This document shows, one piece after another, positions 1 through 6,540 of a stretch of 12,214 nt of DNA. The notes beneath the pieces were generated by a model. It saw only the letters and a program-made list of their open reading frames with translations. It made no database searches and had not been told where the DNA came from. Position 1 is the stretch's first letter, and every line of letters starts with the position of its first letter. Source of the stretch: JAJKIP01 sp040509055 (GTDB taxonomy: Bacteria > Bacteroidota > Bacteroidia > Chitinophagales > Chitinophagaceae); NCBI GenBank assembly GCA_040509055.1, contig JBEVLT010000381.1:1-12214 (forward strand), read 5' to 3'. The position numbers were made by a program, and so were the translations under genes.

Positions 1-2
1 GG

Positions 3-1100
3 CAGAAACGAAAGAACGAAGAGTTTCAGCAAAAGCTGGACGAAGAACGCAAACGCCTGCAGCAAACGCTGGAGGAAAACCTTCGCAGGACCATCAGCTC
101 GGATTTTGAGACCAAACTGCGCCTGCTGGAACAAAACAATAAAGACAACGAAGAAAAGCTGAAGCTGGCGCGCCAGAAGGAGGCCGGTTTCCTGCGCCAG
201 GAGCAGGAATTGAAAAACAAGGAAGCCGAGATCGAACTCACCGTGCAGAAACAACTGCAAAGAGACCGCGAAAAACTGACAGAGGATATCCGCAGGATCG
301 AGGAACAAAAAGTGGCGGCCCGCGAAACGGAATACCAGCTGCGCATGAAGGAGCTGGAAAAGCAACTGGACGACCAGAAAAAGCTGGCAGACGAGATGCG
401 CCGGAAGGCGGAGCAGGGCTCCATGCAGCTGCAGGGAGAAGTGCAGGAGCTGGCGCTGCAGGAACTACTGAAAAATGCTTTTCCCTTCGACGAGATCGCC
501 GAAGTGGGCAAGGGTGTGCGCGGTGCGGATTGCATACAGACGGTCCGGAACAATTTCGGGCAGGAATGCGGCCGCATCATCTATGAAAGCAAGCGCACCA
601 ATGCCTTTGCCGCCGACTGGATCGAAAAGCTCAAGGCTGATATGCGCAGCCAGGGCGCTGATATTGCTGTGATCGTCACCCGCGTCATGCCCAAAGACAT
701 GGATTGCTTCGGCATCCGGGATGGCGTCTGGATCTGTTCCTTTTCCGAAGCCAGCGCCCTTGCCTCGGTATTGCGCGACGGGGTGATCCGCGTGTTCAAC
801 ACGACCAAAACGAACGAGAACCGTGGCGATAAAATGCACCTGCTGTACGACTACCTGACCAGCAGCGAATTTGCCGAGCAATGGAAAGCCATCCGCGAAG
901 GCTTCCTGAGCATGAAGCAGTCCATACAAAAAGAGCGGGACGCCATGGAAAGATTATGGAAGGCCAGGGAAAAGCAGCTGGAAAAGGTATTGCTCAACGC
1001 GGCGCATATCCGTGGCTCCATCGAAGGCATCTCCGGCAACGACGTGGACCTGAACCTGCTGGCGGCCGGCGACGACAGCGAAGACGATATGGCGCATTGA
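3..1100 (+). CDS. DUF2130 coiled-coil protein, 5' end outside the window
   Basis: The reading frame is open from the first full codon to a TGA at 1098-1100, so the gene starts upstream; 365 residues are visible. The TTG at 210 is inside the coding region, not a start. Roughly the first 150 visible residues are a highly charged K/E/Q-rich heptad-like stretch, which I read as a long coiled coil. After it comes a compact domain (about 565 to 890) that I recognise as DUF2130: GADCIQTV, then CGRIIYESKRT, W..KLKADM, and ADIAVIVTRVMPK. A second charged helix and an acidic tail (DDSEDDMAH) end the protein. The ESK triplet and upstream Asp resemble a PD-(D/E)XK nuclease core, but no activity is established that I know of. 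The gene ends 3 bases from the convergent PPTase gene. The family call is confident; the function is unknown. Confidence 0.88.
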   Translation, partial: QKRKNEEFQQKLDEERKRLQQTLEENLRRTISSDFETKLRLLEQNNKDNEEKLKLARQKEAGFLRQEQELKNKEAEIELTVQKQLQRDREKLTEDIRRIEEQKVAARETEYQLRMKELEKQLDDQKKLADEMRRKAEQGSMQLQGEVQELALQELLKNAFPFDEIAEVGKGVRGADCIQTVRNNFGQECGRIIYESKRTNAFAADWIEKLKADMRSQGADIAVIVTRVMPKDMDCFGIRDGVWICSFSEASALASVLRDGVIRVFNTTKTNENRGDKMHLLYDYLTSSEFAEQWKAIREGFLSMKQSIQKERDAMERLWKAREKQLEKVLLNAAHIRGSIEGISGNDVDLNLLAAGDDSEDDMAH

Positions 1101-1103
1101 TCC

Positions 1104-1742
1104 TCAGCTGATCACCCAAACCAACACCAGCTGATCGAACAGGCGGTACTGCAGCGTAAGCGGTGTACCTGTTTTGGAGAAAAAACAATCCATGGTATTG
1201 GTTTCCATACGCGGTGGCTCCAGGCGAATGTGCTCGCTGAAATCCACCCCCCCGTCGCCGTACCATTTAAATACCGCTTCCTTGGCCGACCAGAGGAGGG
1301 TAGTGAACTGTGAGGGATATAATTCACCCTTCACCGCCGGCCACTCCCGGTGCTCCCCCTCCCATTTCTTTTCCTCTTCGCTCAAAAACTTGTCCCTGAT
1401 CCGCATGATCTTCTGTACCGGTATCTCGATATCGATGCCTGCGCGGCTGGTACGGCTCACGATCGCCGCGGCATAATCACCACAATGAGAAATGGAAAAA
1501 TGGTATTGCTCGCCCGGCAGGAACGGTTTCCGGGTATCGGCTATTTGCACCAGCTCGTATGGGAAGGCCGGGAACAGGTATTGCAGCAGGAAACGGCCGG
1601 CCAGGTGCTGCAGCCGTTTGTGCGGATGCGTCACGTCCCGGTGCAGCGGCACATTGGCCCTGAAGAACTCCTCGGTTTCTTCGATCTTCCAGATGCCAAG
1701 GCGTGTACCGGCGTTGATTTGATGTTGAAAAAAAACAGGCAT
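1104..1742 (-). CDS. 4'-phosphopantetheinyl transferase, Sfp superfamily
   Basis: 212 residues, the usual length for a Sfp-type enzyme. Such enzymes transfer the phosphopantetheine arm of CoA to a serine of acyl or peptidyl carrier proteins, converting apo-ACP to holo-ACP in the cytosol. Family signatures are visible in order: RKPFL (71-75), FSISHCGD (82-89), the Mg-binding GIDIE (102-106, with Asp104 and Glu106), and WSAKEAVFKW (151-160, with Lys154 and Glu155 as the expected catalytic pair). The ATG at 1742 gives a full-length N-terminus, and no Shine-Dalgarno is evident upstream. The gene is divergent from dcd across 57 bases and convergent with the DUF2130 gene. It is not next to a biosynthetic gene cluster, so it is more likely to serve fatty-acid ACP than a dedicated natural-product pathway; that is inference. 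Confidence 0.92.
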   Translation of the reverse strand: MPVFFQHQINAGTRLGIWKIEETEEFFRANVPLHRDVTHPHKRLQHLAGRFLLQYLFPAFPYELVQIADTRKPFLPGEQYHFSISHCGDYAAAIVSRTSRAGIDIEIPVQKIMRIRDKFLSEEEKKWEGEHREWPAVKGELYPSQFTTLLWSAKEAVFKWYGDGGVDFSEHIRLEPPRMETNTMDCFFSKTGTPLTLQYRLFDQLVLVWVIS

Positions 1743-1799
1743 TCGTCAGCTTTTCATCCTTATTTTGCCCTTTGAGTAAAACAAAACCGAAGATAGACA

Positions 1800-2336
1800 A
1801 TGATACTCTCCGATAAGCGGATACTGGAAGAAATAGAAAAAGGCACCATCAAGCTGGCTCCTTATACCCGCGATTGCCTGGGCAGCAACTCTTACGACGT
1901 GCACCTGGGCAAGTGGCTGGCTACGTACCGCGAACATATCCTGGATGCAAAAAAGCACAACGAGATCGAGACCTTCGAAATACCCGAGGACGGCTTTGTT
2001 CTGTACCCGCATATTTTTTACCTCGGCGTTACGCTGGAGTACACCGAAACGCATGCGCATGTACCCTTCCTGGAAGGCAAATCGTCTACCGGCCGGCTGG
2101 GCATAGACATACATGCCACTGCAGGCAAGGGCGATGTAGGCTTCTGCGGGCACTGGACGCTGGAAATATCCGTGAAGCAACCGGTAAAAGTATACAAGGG
2201 CATGCCCGTGGGCCAGCTCATCTACTTCCCGGTAGACGGAGAGATCGAAGTGAAATACAACCAAAAGAAAAACGCCAAATACAGCGGGCAACCCGACCGC
2301 CCTGTAGAAAGCATGATGTGGAAAAACCAGTTTTAA
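1800..2336 (+). CDS. dcd: dCTP deaminase (dUTP-forming)
   Basis: 178 residues, normal for the family. The enzyme deaminates dCTP to dUTP, feeding dUMP and then dTMP synthesis; it is a cytosolic trimer related to dUTPases. Visible signatures are MILSDKRI at the N-terminus, the SNSYDVHLG segment (29-37), GKSSTGRLG (93-101) with the conserved Ser and Arg99, and WTLEIS (119-124) with Glu122 as the expected catalytic glutamate. The C-terminus is NAKYSGQPDRPVESMMW, a typical nucleotide-closing tail. The ATG at 1800 matches the family N-terminus. A weak -7-like TTATTTTG lies at 1760-1767 but has no convincing -33 partner. The next gene starts 5 bases after the stop, so the two are probably co-transcribed. 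A bifunctional deaminase/dUTPase cannot be excluded from sequence alone. Confidence 0.95.
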   Translation: MILSDKRILEEIEKGTIKLAPYTRDCLGSNSYDVHLGKWLATYREHILDAKKHNEIETFEIPEDGFVLYPHIFYLGVTLEYTETHAHVPFLEGKSSTGRLGIDIHATAGKGDVGFCGHWTLEISVKQPVKVYKGMPVGQLIYFPVDGEIEVKYNQKKNAKYSGQPDRPVESMMWKNQF

Positions 2337-2341
2337 CCAAT

Positions 2342-2833
2342 ATGAAGATTTTCTTCTCTCTCCTCCTGCTTCTCTCGGTAGCTGCCAACCAGCTGCAGGC
2401 CCAGCCCGTTACGATCAAGCGCGACAGCTTTTCGCTGAAATACCCTGCCGGCTGGACGATCGATACCGAAGACGAAGACTACGACCCGGATGCATTGTTC
2501 AGCCTCGACTCGCCCGACGACGAGAACATGATCATGTTCATGATCGGCATACCCATGGAGGCCGACGACCTGCTCAAAGCACAGGTAGAAGCATTTACCA
2601 CCGACTTTATCAAAAAGGCTGAAGTCACTTCGTTTGACACCTGGGGCAAGTACAAGGGCAAAGGGAAGTTGCTGAAAGGAAAGTTGCTGGGCCTGTTCAA
2701 TGGCTTTGTCCGCATCTTTATCTACACGGACGACTACAAGACCATGATGGTGGTAGAGCAGTGCTACGATAAGGCCTACCAGACCCTGGAAAAAGATTAC
2801 GAGCTGATCCGCTCTTCGTTTACGTTCCACTAA
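2342..2833 (+). CDS. Small secreted protein, PsbP/DcrB-like
   Basis: 163 residues beginning at the ATG at 2342, 5 bases after the dcd stop. The reading frame is open far upstream, through dcd in another frame, but only this start yields a clean signal peptide: MK, a hydrophobic run (FFSLLLLLSVAA) and a likely signal peptidase I site after Ala20 (LQA|QPV). The mature part starts with SFSLKYPAGWTID, the opening typical of PsbP/DUF1795/DcrB-like domains, followed by an acidic loop (EDEDYDPDA), and ends in a YELIRSSFTFH strand. The protein is predicted to be periplasmic. Function is unknown. Tight coupling to dcd suggests co-transcription but not a shared task. The fold assignment is a pattern match and is tentative; the reading frame and secretion call are firmer. 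Confidence 0.8.
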   Translation: MKIFFSLLLLLSVAANQLQAQPVTIKRDSFSLKYPAGWTIDTEDEDYDPDALFSLDSPDDENMIMFMIGIPMEADDLLKAQVEAFTTDFIKKAEVTSFDTWGKYKGKGKLLKGKLLGLFNGFVRIFIYTDDYKTMMVVEQCYDKAYQTLEKDYELIRSSFTFH

Positions 2834-2845
2834 CCGGGCGCAACA

Positions 2846-3316
2846 TTACCTGTTCAGCTGCCAGATGGTATAGTTCAGTATAGCCGCAAAGCTTACCCAG
2901 CTGATATACGGCACCAGCAGCCAGGCTGCCGCTTTGTGAAAACGGGCGAATGAAAAAATGGTCAGCAGGATAAACAGCCACAATACTGCTATCTCCGCCA
3001 GCGCCCAGCCGATCTCATGCCTGTTAAAAAAAACAAAGGACCAGCCCAGGTTCAGAACCAGCTGGATAACATATAGACAGAACGCCGTGCTTTTGCCGGT
3101 CTGCCGTTCAGCCTTCCACACCAGGAAAAAAGCAATGCCCATCAGTACATACAGCAGGGTCCATACCGGGCCGAAAATCCAGTCTGGCGGGTTCCACGAT
3201 GGTTTTTGCAGCGTACGGAACCAGCCGTCGATCTCCGGCGTGGTAAACAGGCTGCCCAGGACGCCGATGCCCAGCGGGATGGCAATCGATATAATGGCTT
3301 TGACCAGGTTATTCAT
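2846..3316 (-). CDS. tspO: TspO/MBR family membrane protein
   Basis: 156 residues, the normal size for TspO (tryptophan-rich sensory protein, homologous to the mitochondrial translocator protein). Five hydrophobic segments are visible, around residues 5-25, 46-67, 76-97, 105-124 and 130-152. Conserved motifs are KPSWNPPDW (38-46), FGPVWTLLY (48-56), NLGWSFVFF (89-97) and PYISWVSFAAILN (136-148). Characterised members bind or degrade porphyrins and respond to stress or light; the ligand here is not predictable. The gene lies 33 bases downstream of the DUF3810 gene on the same strand, so the two are probably one transcript. It converges on the secreted-protein gene with only 12 bases between stops. 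Confidence 0.93.
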   Translation of the reverse strand: MNNLVKAIISIAIPLGIGVLGSLFTTPEIDGWFRTLQKPSWNPPDWIFGPVWTLLYVLMGIAFFLVWKAERQTGKSTAFCLYVIQLVLNLGWSFVFFNRHEIGWALAEIAVLWLFILLTIFSFARFHKAAAWLLVPYISWVSFAAILNYTIWQLNR

Positions 3317-3349
3317 ACATCGGCTGCGGCAATTGTGGGGCCAGGATAA

Positions 3350-4426
3350 TTATAGTGCGCTGGTTCCAAACTTTTTATAATAAGCGATGAGCCAGGCCAC
3401 AACTTCGTTGTACGTCTGCTTGCCGCCAGGCTGGTTGTTTGCCTTCAGGTAGTTGCCATAGAACCAGGTGATCACGGGCTCCACTGGATTTTTGTACCGC
3501 CGGTAAAAATCGCGGTACTCCCGGATATCGCTCACTACCTGCGGGTGCAGCCGCTGCTGGAAAGCGCGGGCCAGCGCCGTATCCCTGCGCCTCACCTCGC
3601 CAAGCGCATAGTTGTACATGTCGAAGTACAGCGAATACCGCAGCGCGGGCGAAGGCGAAGACCGGCAGGCCAGGAAGGCCACGAAATTGGCTTCGTTTTC
3701 CCGGGCATAGCCCAGCTGGTGAGCTATTTCATGCGTGGTGACAAATGGTTCCAGGAAGCGGGGCACCGTGGTATTGATCTGCGCCTCGCCGGAAAAAGGA
3801 TTGTAATAACCCTGGAAGCCGAGGTAGTTGCCCGCATAGCTGAACAGCGATGCCTTGACGGAAACCGGGGGGTAACGTAAAAAATCATATTGCTGCGCCG
3901 CATAATCATAGGCCCGGCTGCTCAACCGGAACAATAGCTTTTTCCGGTTGAGCGAGTCGCGCTGCCCTTCCGTCACCTGCGCCGCATAGCTGTTCAATTG
4001 CAGCTGCAGCGCCGCCGTCAGCGTATCCAGCTCGGCCAGCGAATAAGTCTTTACCTGTATGCCCAGCTGCGCCGATATCCCCTTCCGGTTGTAATTCAGC
4101 CCCCACAGCAGGTTGAACATTACATACACAAAAAGAAAAAAGAAAAGCACCTGCTGCAGCGCGGCGATCAGGTAGCGGCGGGTAATCTGCCTCCTGAAGA
4201 GCGTTCTGAAAAAACGGAACAGCTTATACAACAGTACAATGATCAGAAAGGCATAAAAGAGGTCGCCGATGCTGAAGGGCAGCCAGCCAAAGAGGAAGCG
4301 CTGTACTTTTGCAATGAGCGGGTACAGGCCATAGGTATACTTAGCCTCCACCCAGGCAGGGTACCAGGACATCCATTTGATGAGGATGGTCAGCACGATC
4401 AGCAGCACCCAGCTCCTGCTTTTCAT
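3350..4426 (-). CDS. DUF3810 membrane protein with HExxH metalloprotease motif
   Basis: I place the start at the ATG at 4426 (358 residues) rather than the TTG at 4462. The TTG lies inside a probable -7 promoter box, and the ATG product opens with the hydrophobic helix (VLLIVLTILI) expected of the family. Three N-terminal membrane segments are visible (about 6-20, 48-68, 88-108), followed by a soluble region. That region holds TTHEIAHQLGYARENEANF, with His232, Glu233 and His236 forming an HExxH zinc site and Glu243 or Glu245 as a possible third ligand. This pattern is characteristic of DUF3810, a largely uncharacterised Bacteroidota family; peptidase activity is inferred from the motif only. 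It is the first gene of a probable two-gene unit with tspO and is divergent from DUF177. Confidence 0.88.
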   Translation of the reverse strand: MKSRSWVLLIVLTILIKWMSWYPAWVEAKYTYGLYPLIAKVQRFLFGWLPFSIGDLFYAFLIIVLLYKLFRFFRTLFRRQITRRYLIAALQQVLFFFLFVYVMFNLLWGLNYNRKGISAQLGIQVKTYSLAELDTLTAALQLQLNSYAAQVTEGQRDSLNRKKLLFRLSSRAYDYAAQQYDFLRYPPVSVKASLFSYAGNYLGFQGYYNPFSGEAQINTTVPRFLEPFVTTHEIAHQLGYARENEANFVAFLACRSSPSPALRYSLYFDMYNYALGEVRRRDTALARAFQQRLHPQVVSDIREYRDFYRRYKNPVEPVITWFYGNYLKANNQPGGKQTYNEVVAWLIAYYKKFGTSAL

Positions 4427-4459
4427 GAGCCTGTTCAGGATACGGGAAAGAAATTTTTG

Positions 4460-4491
4460 CAAAGATTTTTTTTAAAGATATTTATAATCAA
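4460..4491 (-). promoter_or_regulatory. Probable Bacteroidota-type promoter for DUF3810-tspO
   Basis: Read on the minus strand, there is TTG (4491-4489), a 21-base spacer, and AATCTTTG (4467-4460). This approximates the Bacteroidota sigma-ABfr consensus TTTG-N17-23-TAnnTTTG. Transcription would start around 4452, which puts the TTG codon at 4462 outside the mRNA and supports the ATG at 4426. The surrounding sequence is very A/T-rich compared with the coding DNA. Confidence 0.5.
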
Positions 4492-4558
4492 TGGGTTAGA
4501 ATAAAAATGGGCTCCCAAAATAATCCAAAAACCTGAATAAACTCTCACGAAAATATCT

Positions 4559-4566
4559 TACCTTTG
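4559..4566 (+). promoter_or_regulatory. -7 box TACCTTTG for the DUF177-rpmF unit
   Basis: TACCTTTG at 4559-4566 is an exact match to the Bacteroidota -7 element TAnnTTTG, in an A/T-rich spacer upstream of the DUF177 gene. No good TTTG/TTG -33 element sits 17-23 bases upstream, which lowers confidence. The expected transcript start, near 4573, excludes the in-frame TTG at 4564 as a translation start. Confidence 0.55.
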
Positions 4567-4638
4567 CCTCCCCAAATCCTGAAGCTGCACAGCGCGGCCT
4601 GTGCCGGTATACGGATGGATGGGATAAAAAAGCAGACC

Positions 4639-5208
4639 ATGGGACACCGCCGGGAGTTTGAGATTGCCTTTGTAGGATTGAAGCCGGGTGTACATGAGTA
4701 CGAGTACGGGATCACTGACAGGTTCTTTGAGACACAACAGGCGGACGGAGCATCACACGTACAGCAGGACTTCCGGAACTGCAATGCAAGGGTAAAGCTG
4801 CTGCTGGACAGAAAAAACGGCTTTATGCTGCTGAAGTTCGAGATCGGCGGCACGCTGGAAGTGACCTGCGACCGCTGCAACAATCCCCTTCCGCTAAACC
4901 TGTGGGATGAGTTTAACCTGACCGTGAAAATGGTGGAAGAGCCGGAGCTGATGAACGACCAGGAAAACGACCCGGACATTTATTACATCAGCCGGGGAGA
5001 AAGCCATATCAATGTGGCCGCCTGGATCTATGAGTTCATCAACCTGAGCATCCCGATGCAGAAGACCTGCGGGTACGACGAGATGAACGGGCCGAACTGT
5101 AATCCTGCCGCCCTCAACGTGCTGAAGAAAATGGAGCCGGGAGAAGAAGAGAAAACCACCAACCCGATCTGGAAAGGGCTGGAAAAGTTCAAAGACTTAG
5201 ACCAATAA
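4639..5208 (+). CDS. DUF177 (YceD-type) rRNA accumulation protein
   Basis: 189 residues from the ATG at 4639. In-frame alternatives are the TTG at 4564, which is inside the -7 promoter box, and the ATG at 4615. I prefer 4639 because MGHRREFEIAFVGLKPG is the expected opening of the domain and an A-rich stretch precedes it. The DUF177 core shows FEIGGTLEVTCDRCNNPL with Cys77 and Cys80 in a CxxC, followed by an acidic segment, INLSIP, and two more cysteines (Cys144, Cys154); four cysteines could bind a metal, which is inference. Family members are reported to be needed for 23S rRNA accumulation and are typically encoded just upstream of rpmF, as here (64-base gap). It acts in the cytosol. The family call is firm. 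Confidence 0.9.
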   Translation: MGHRREFEIAFVGLKPGVHEYEYGITDRFFETQQADGASHVQQDFRNCNARVKLLLDRKNGFMLLKFEIGGTLEVTCDRCNNPLPLNLWDEFNLTVKMVEEPELMNDQENDPDIYYISRGESHINVAAWIYEFINLSIPMQKTCGYDEMNGPNCNPAALNVLKKMEPGEEEKTTNPIWKGLEKFKDLDQ

Positions 5209-5272
5209 GCAACGGATAGCTGTCTATCCCCGCTTGAAACATATTTTTATTTACGATTTTAATCATTGAGTT

Positions 5273-5467
5273 ATGCCAAATCCCAAACGCAGACACAGCC
5301 AGCAAAGAAGCGCCAAGCGCAGGACGCACTACAAGGCTACTGCCACTACATTGACTACCGATAGCACTACCGGCGAAACGCATGTGCGTCACCGCGCCCA
5401 TGTGAGCGAAGGTAAGCTGTACTACAAAGGCAAGGTAGTAGCGGAGAAGTCTCCCGTAAAAAAATAA
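5273..5467 (+). CDS. rpmF: 50S ribosomal protein L32
   Basis: 64 residues with the unmistakable L32 start MPNPKRRHSQQRSAKRRTH and the conserved HVRHRAHVSEGKLYYKGKVV segment. It is a component of the large ribosomal subunit. There is no cysteine at all, so this is the zinc-free (C-minus) form of L32. The gene lies downstream of DUF177 and upstream of plsX, a conserved order. The 64-base leader is A/T-rich and contains a perfect 6-bp hairpin at 5214-5229. I found no good promoter box of its own, so it is probably read through from the DUF177 promoter. A strong terminator-like hairpin follows the stop codon. Confidence 0.97.
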   Translation: MPNPKRRHSQQRSAKRRTHYKATATTLTTDSTTGETHVRHRAHVSEGKLYYKGKVVAEKSPVKK

Positions 5468-5492
5468 AAGAAATCCGAACGAAATAGGTTTC

Positions 5493-5550
5493 AAATTCCA
5501 AATCCATTGCTAAGTTTACACCGGCAGTGGAATTTGGAATTTAATTTTTT
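5493..5550 (+). terminator. Intrinsic terminator between rpmF and plsX
   Basis: The left arm 5493-5510 (AAATTCCAAATCCATTGC) pairs with the right arm 5524-5542 (GCAGTGGAATTTGGAATTT). This needs one bulged A at 5532 and one G-T wobble (5507/5527), and leaves a 13-base loop. The right arm runs into TTTAATTTTTT, ending in six T at 5545-5550. The helix is about 18 bp but A/T-rich at its base. The placement 25 bases after the rpmF stop and 33 before the plsX start suggests termination or partial attenuation between them. The repeated GGAATTT words could also mark a dispersed intergenic repeat. Confidence 0.7.
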
Positions 5551-5583
5551 ACCCGCTTCAGGCGGATTCCCGGGAAATTGCAG

Positions 5584-6525
5584 ATGACTATCGGACTTGA
5601 CATGATGGGCGGCGATTTTGCCCCGCTGGAGGCGGTAAAAGGCGTGTTGCAATATCTCCGCGAAGAATCCTCTCCCGCCTCACTCAGCCTGATCGGCGAT
5701 GAACCCGCACTGGAACAATTACTCGCCGAACACAACGTACCTGCCGGGCAGGTCAGCATCGTGCATGCCGACCAGGTGATCGGAATGCACGAGCACCCGA
5801 CCAAAGCATTAAAAGAAAAACCGGGCTCTTCCATCGCCATTGGCTTTCATTTGCTGGCCACCGGCAAAACAGACGCCTTTATCAGTGCCGGCAACACCGG
5901 CGCCATGCTGGTGGGCGCCCTGTTCAGCATCAAAGCGCTGGAAGGTGTGCTGCGCCCCACCATCTCCACCATCATCCCCAAAGAAAACGGAAGCACGGGA
6001 CTGCTGCTCGATGTAGGCCTGAACGCCGATTGCAAGCCGGAGCAGCTGAACCAGTTTGCCGTCATGGGATCGGTGTATGCCCAGCAGATACTGGGGATCG
6101 AAAAACCGAAGGTAGGACTGGTGAATGTGGGCGAAGAAGAAGGCAAGGGCAATATCCTGGCGCAGGCTACCTATCCCCTGCTGAAGGAAAACAAACATAT
6201 CCATTTCACCGGCAATATCGAAGGCCGCGATATCCTGACCGGCGATGCCGACGTAATGGTCTGCGAAGGCTTTACCGGCAATATCATCCTGAAGCTGGCC
6301 GAATCGCTGTACAACATTGCAGAACGCCAGCAGATCGGCAACGCTTATTTCAGCCGGTTCAACTTTGAGAACTATGGCGGCACCCCTGTGCTGGGCGTAG
6401 CCAAACCGGTCATTATCGGTCATGGCATCTCGGGCGCCAAGGCCTTCCGCAACATGATCGGCGTAGCGCAAAAAATGATCGAAAAAGACGTGCTGGGACG
6501 TATGAAAGAAGAGCTGCAGAACTAA
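5584..6525 (+). CDS. plsX: Phosphate acyltransferase PlsX
   Basis: 313 residues from the ATG at 5584; an in-frame TTG two codons upstream is less likely. PlsX converts acyl-ACP and phosphate to acyl-phosphate, the acyl donor for PlsY in glycerol-3-phosphate acylation, and acts at the inner face of the membrane. Signatures are MTIGLDMMGGDFAP at the N-terminus, FISAGNTGAML, GLLLDVGLNADCKP, GLVNVGEEEGKGN, and NIEGRDILTGDADVMVCEGFTGN near the C-terminal third. The order rpmF-plsX is widely conserved, but fabH, the frequent next partner, does not follow; a convergent bshC lies 15 bases away. The hairpin upstream suggests that its expression is at least partly separate from rpmF, although I see no clear promoter box in the remaining 33 bases. 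Confidence 0.96.
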   Translation: MTIGLDMMGGDFAPLEAVKGVLQYLREESSPASLSLIGDEPALEQLLAEHNVPAGQVSIVHADQVIGMHEHPTKALKEKPGSSIAIGFHLLATGKTDAFISAGNTGAMLVGALFSIKALEGVLRPTISTIIPKENGSTGLLLDVGLNADCKPEQLNQFAVMGSVYAQQILGIEKPKVGLVNVGEEEGKGNILAQATYPLLKENKHIHFTGNIEGRDILTGDADVMVCEGFTGNIILKLAESLYNIAERQQIGNAYFSRFNFENYGGTPVLGVAKPVIIGHGISGAKAFRNMIGVAQKMIEKDVLGRMKEELQN

Positions 6526-6540
6526 GTAGCTTTTGCAGCC

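Noticed and set aside
1098..1114. TGATC-N7-GATCA inverted repeat spanning the two convergent stop codons
   Set aside because: Only 5 bp, includes a self-complementary GATC, and has no T-run on either strand; too weak for a terminator.
1874..2341. In-frame upstream extension of the secreted-protein gene
   Set aside because: This part overlaps dcd in another frame and gives an Arg/His-rich low-quality translation; the ATG at 2342 gives a clean signal peptide.
2524..2539. Perfect 16-base palindrome GAACATGATCATGTTC
   Set aside because: It lies inside the coding sequence for the ENMIMFM stretch and follows from ATG/ATC codon runs; there is no sign of a regulatory site.
3998..4504. 168-codon plus-strand frame
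   Set aside because: Antisense to DUF3810 and crossing its promoter; no domain is visible.
5809..6471. 220-codon minus-strand frame
   Set aside because: Lies wholly inside plsX, which has unambiguous motifs.
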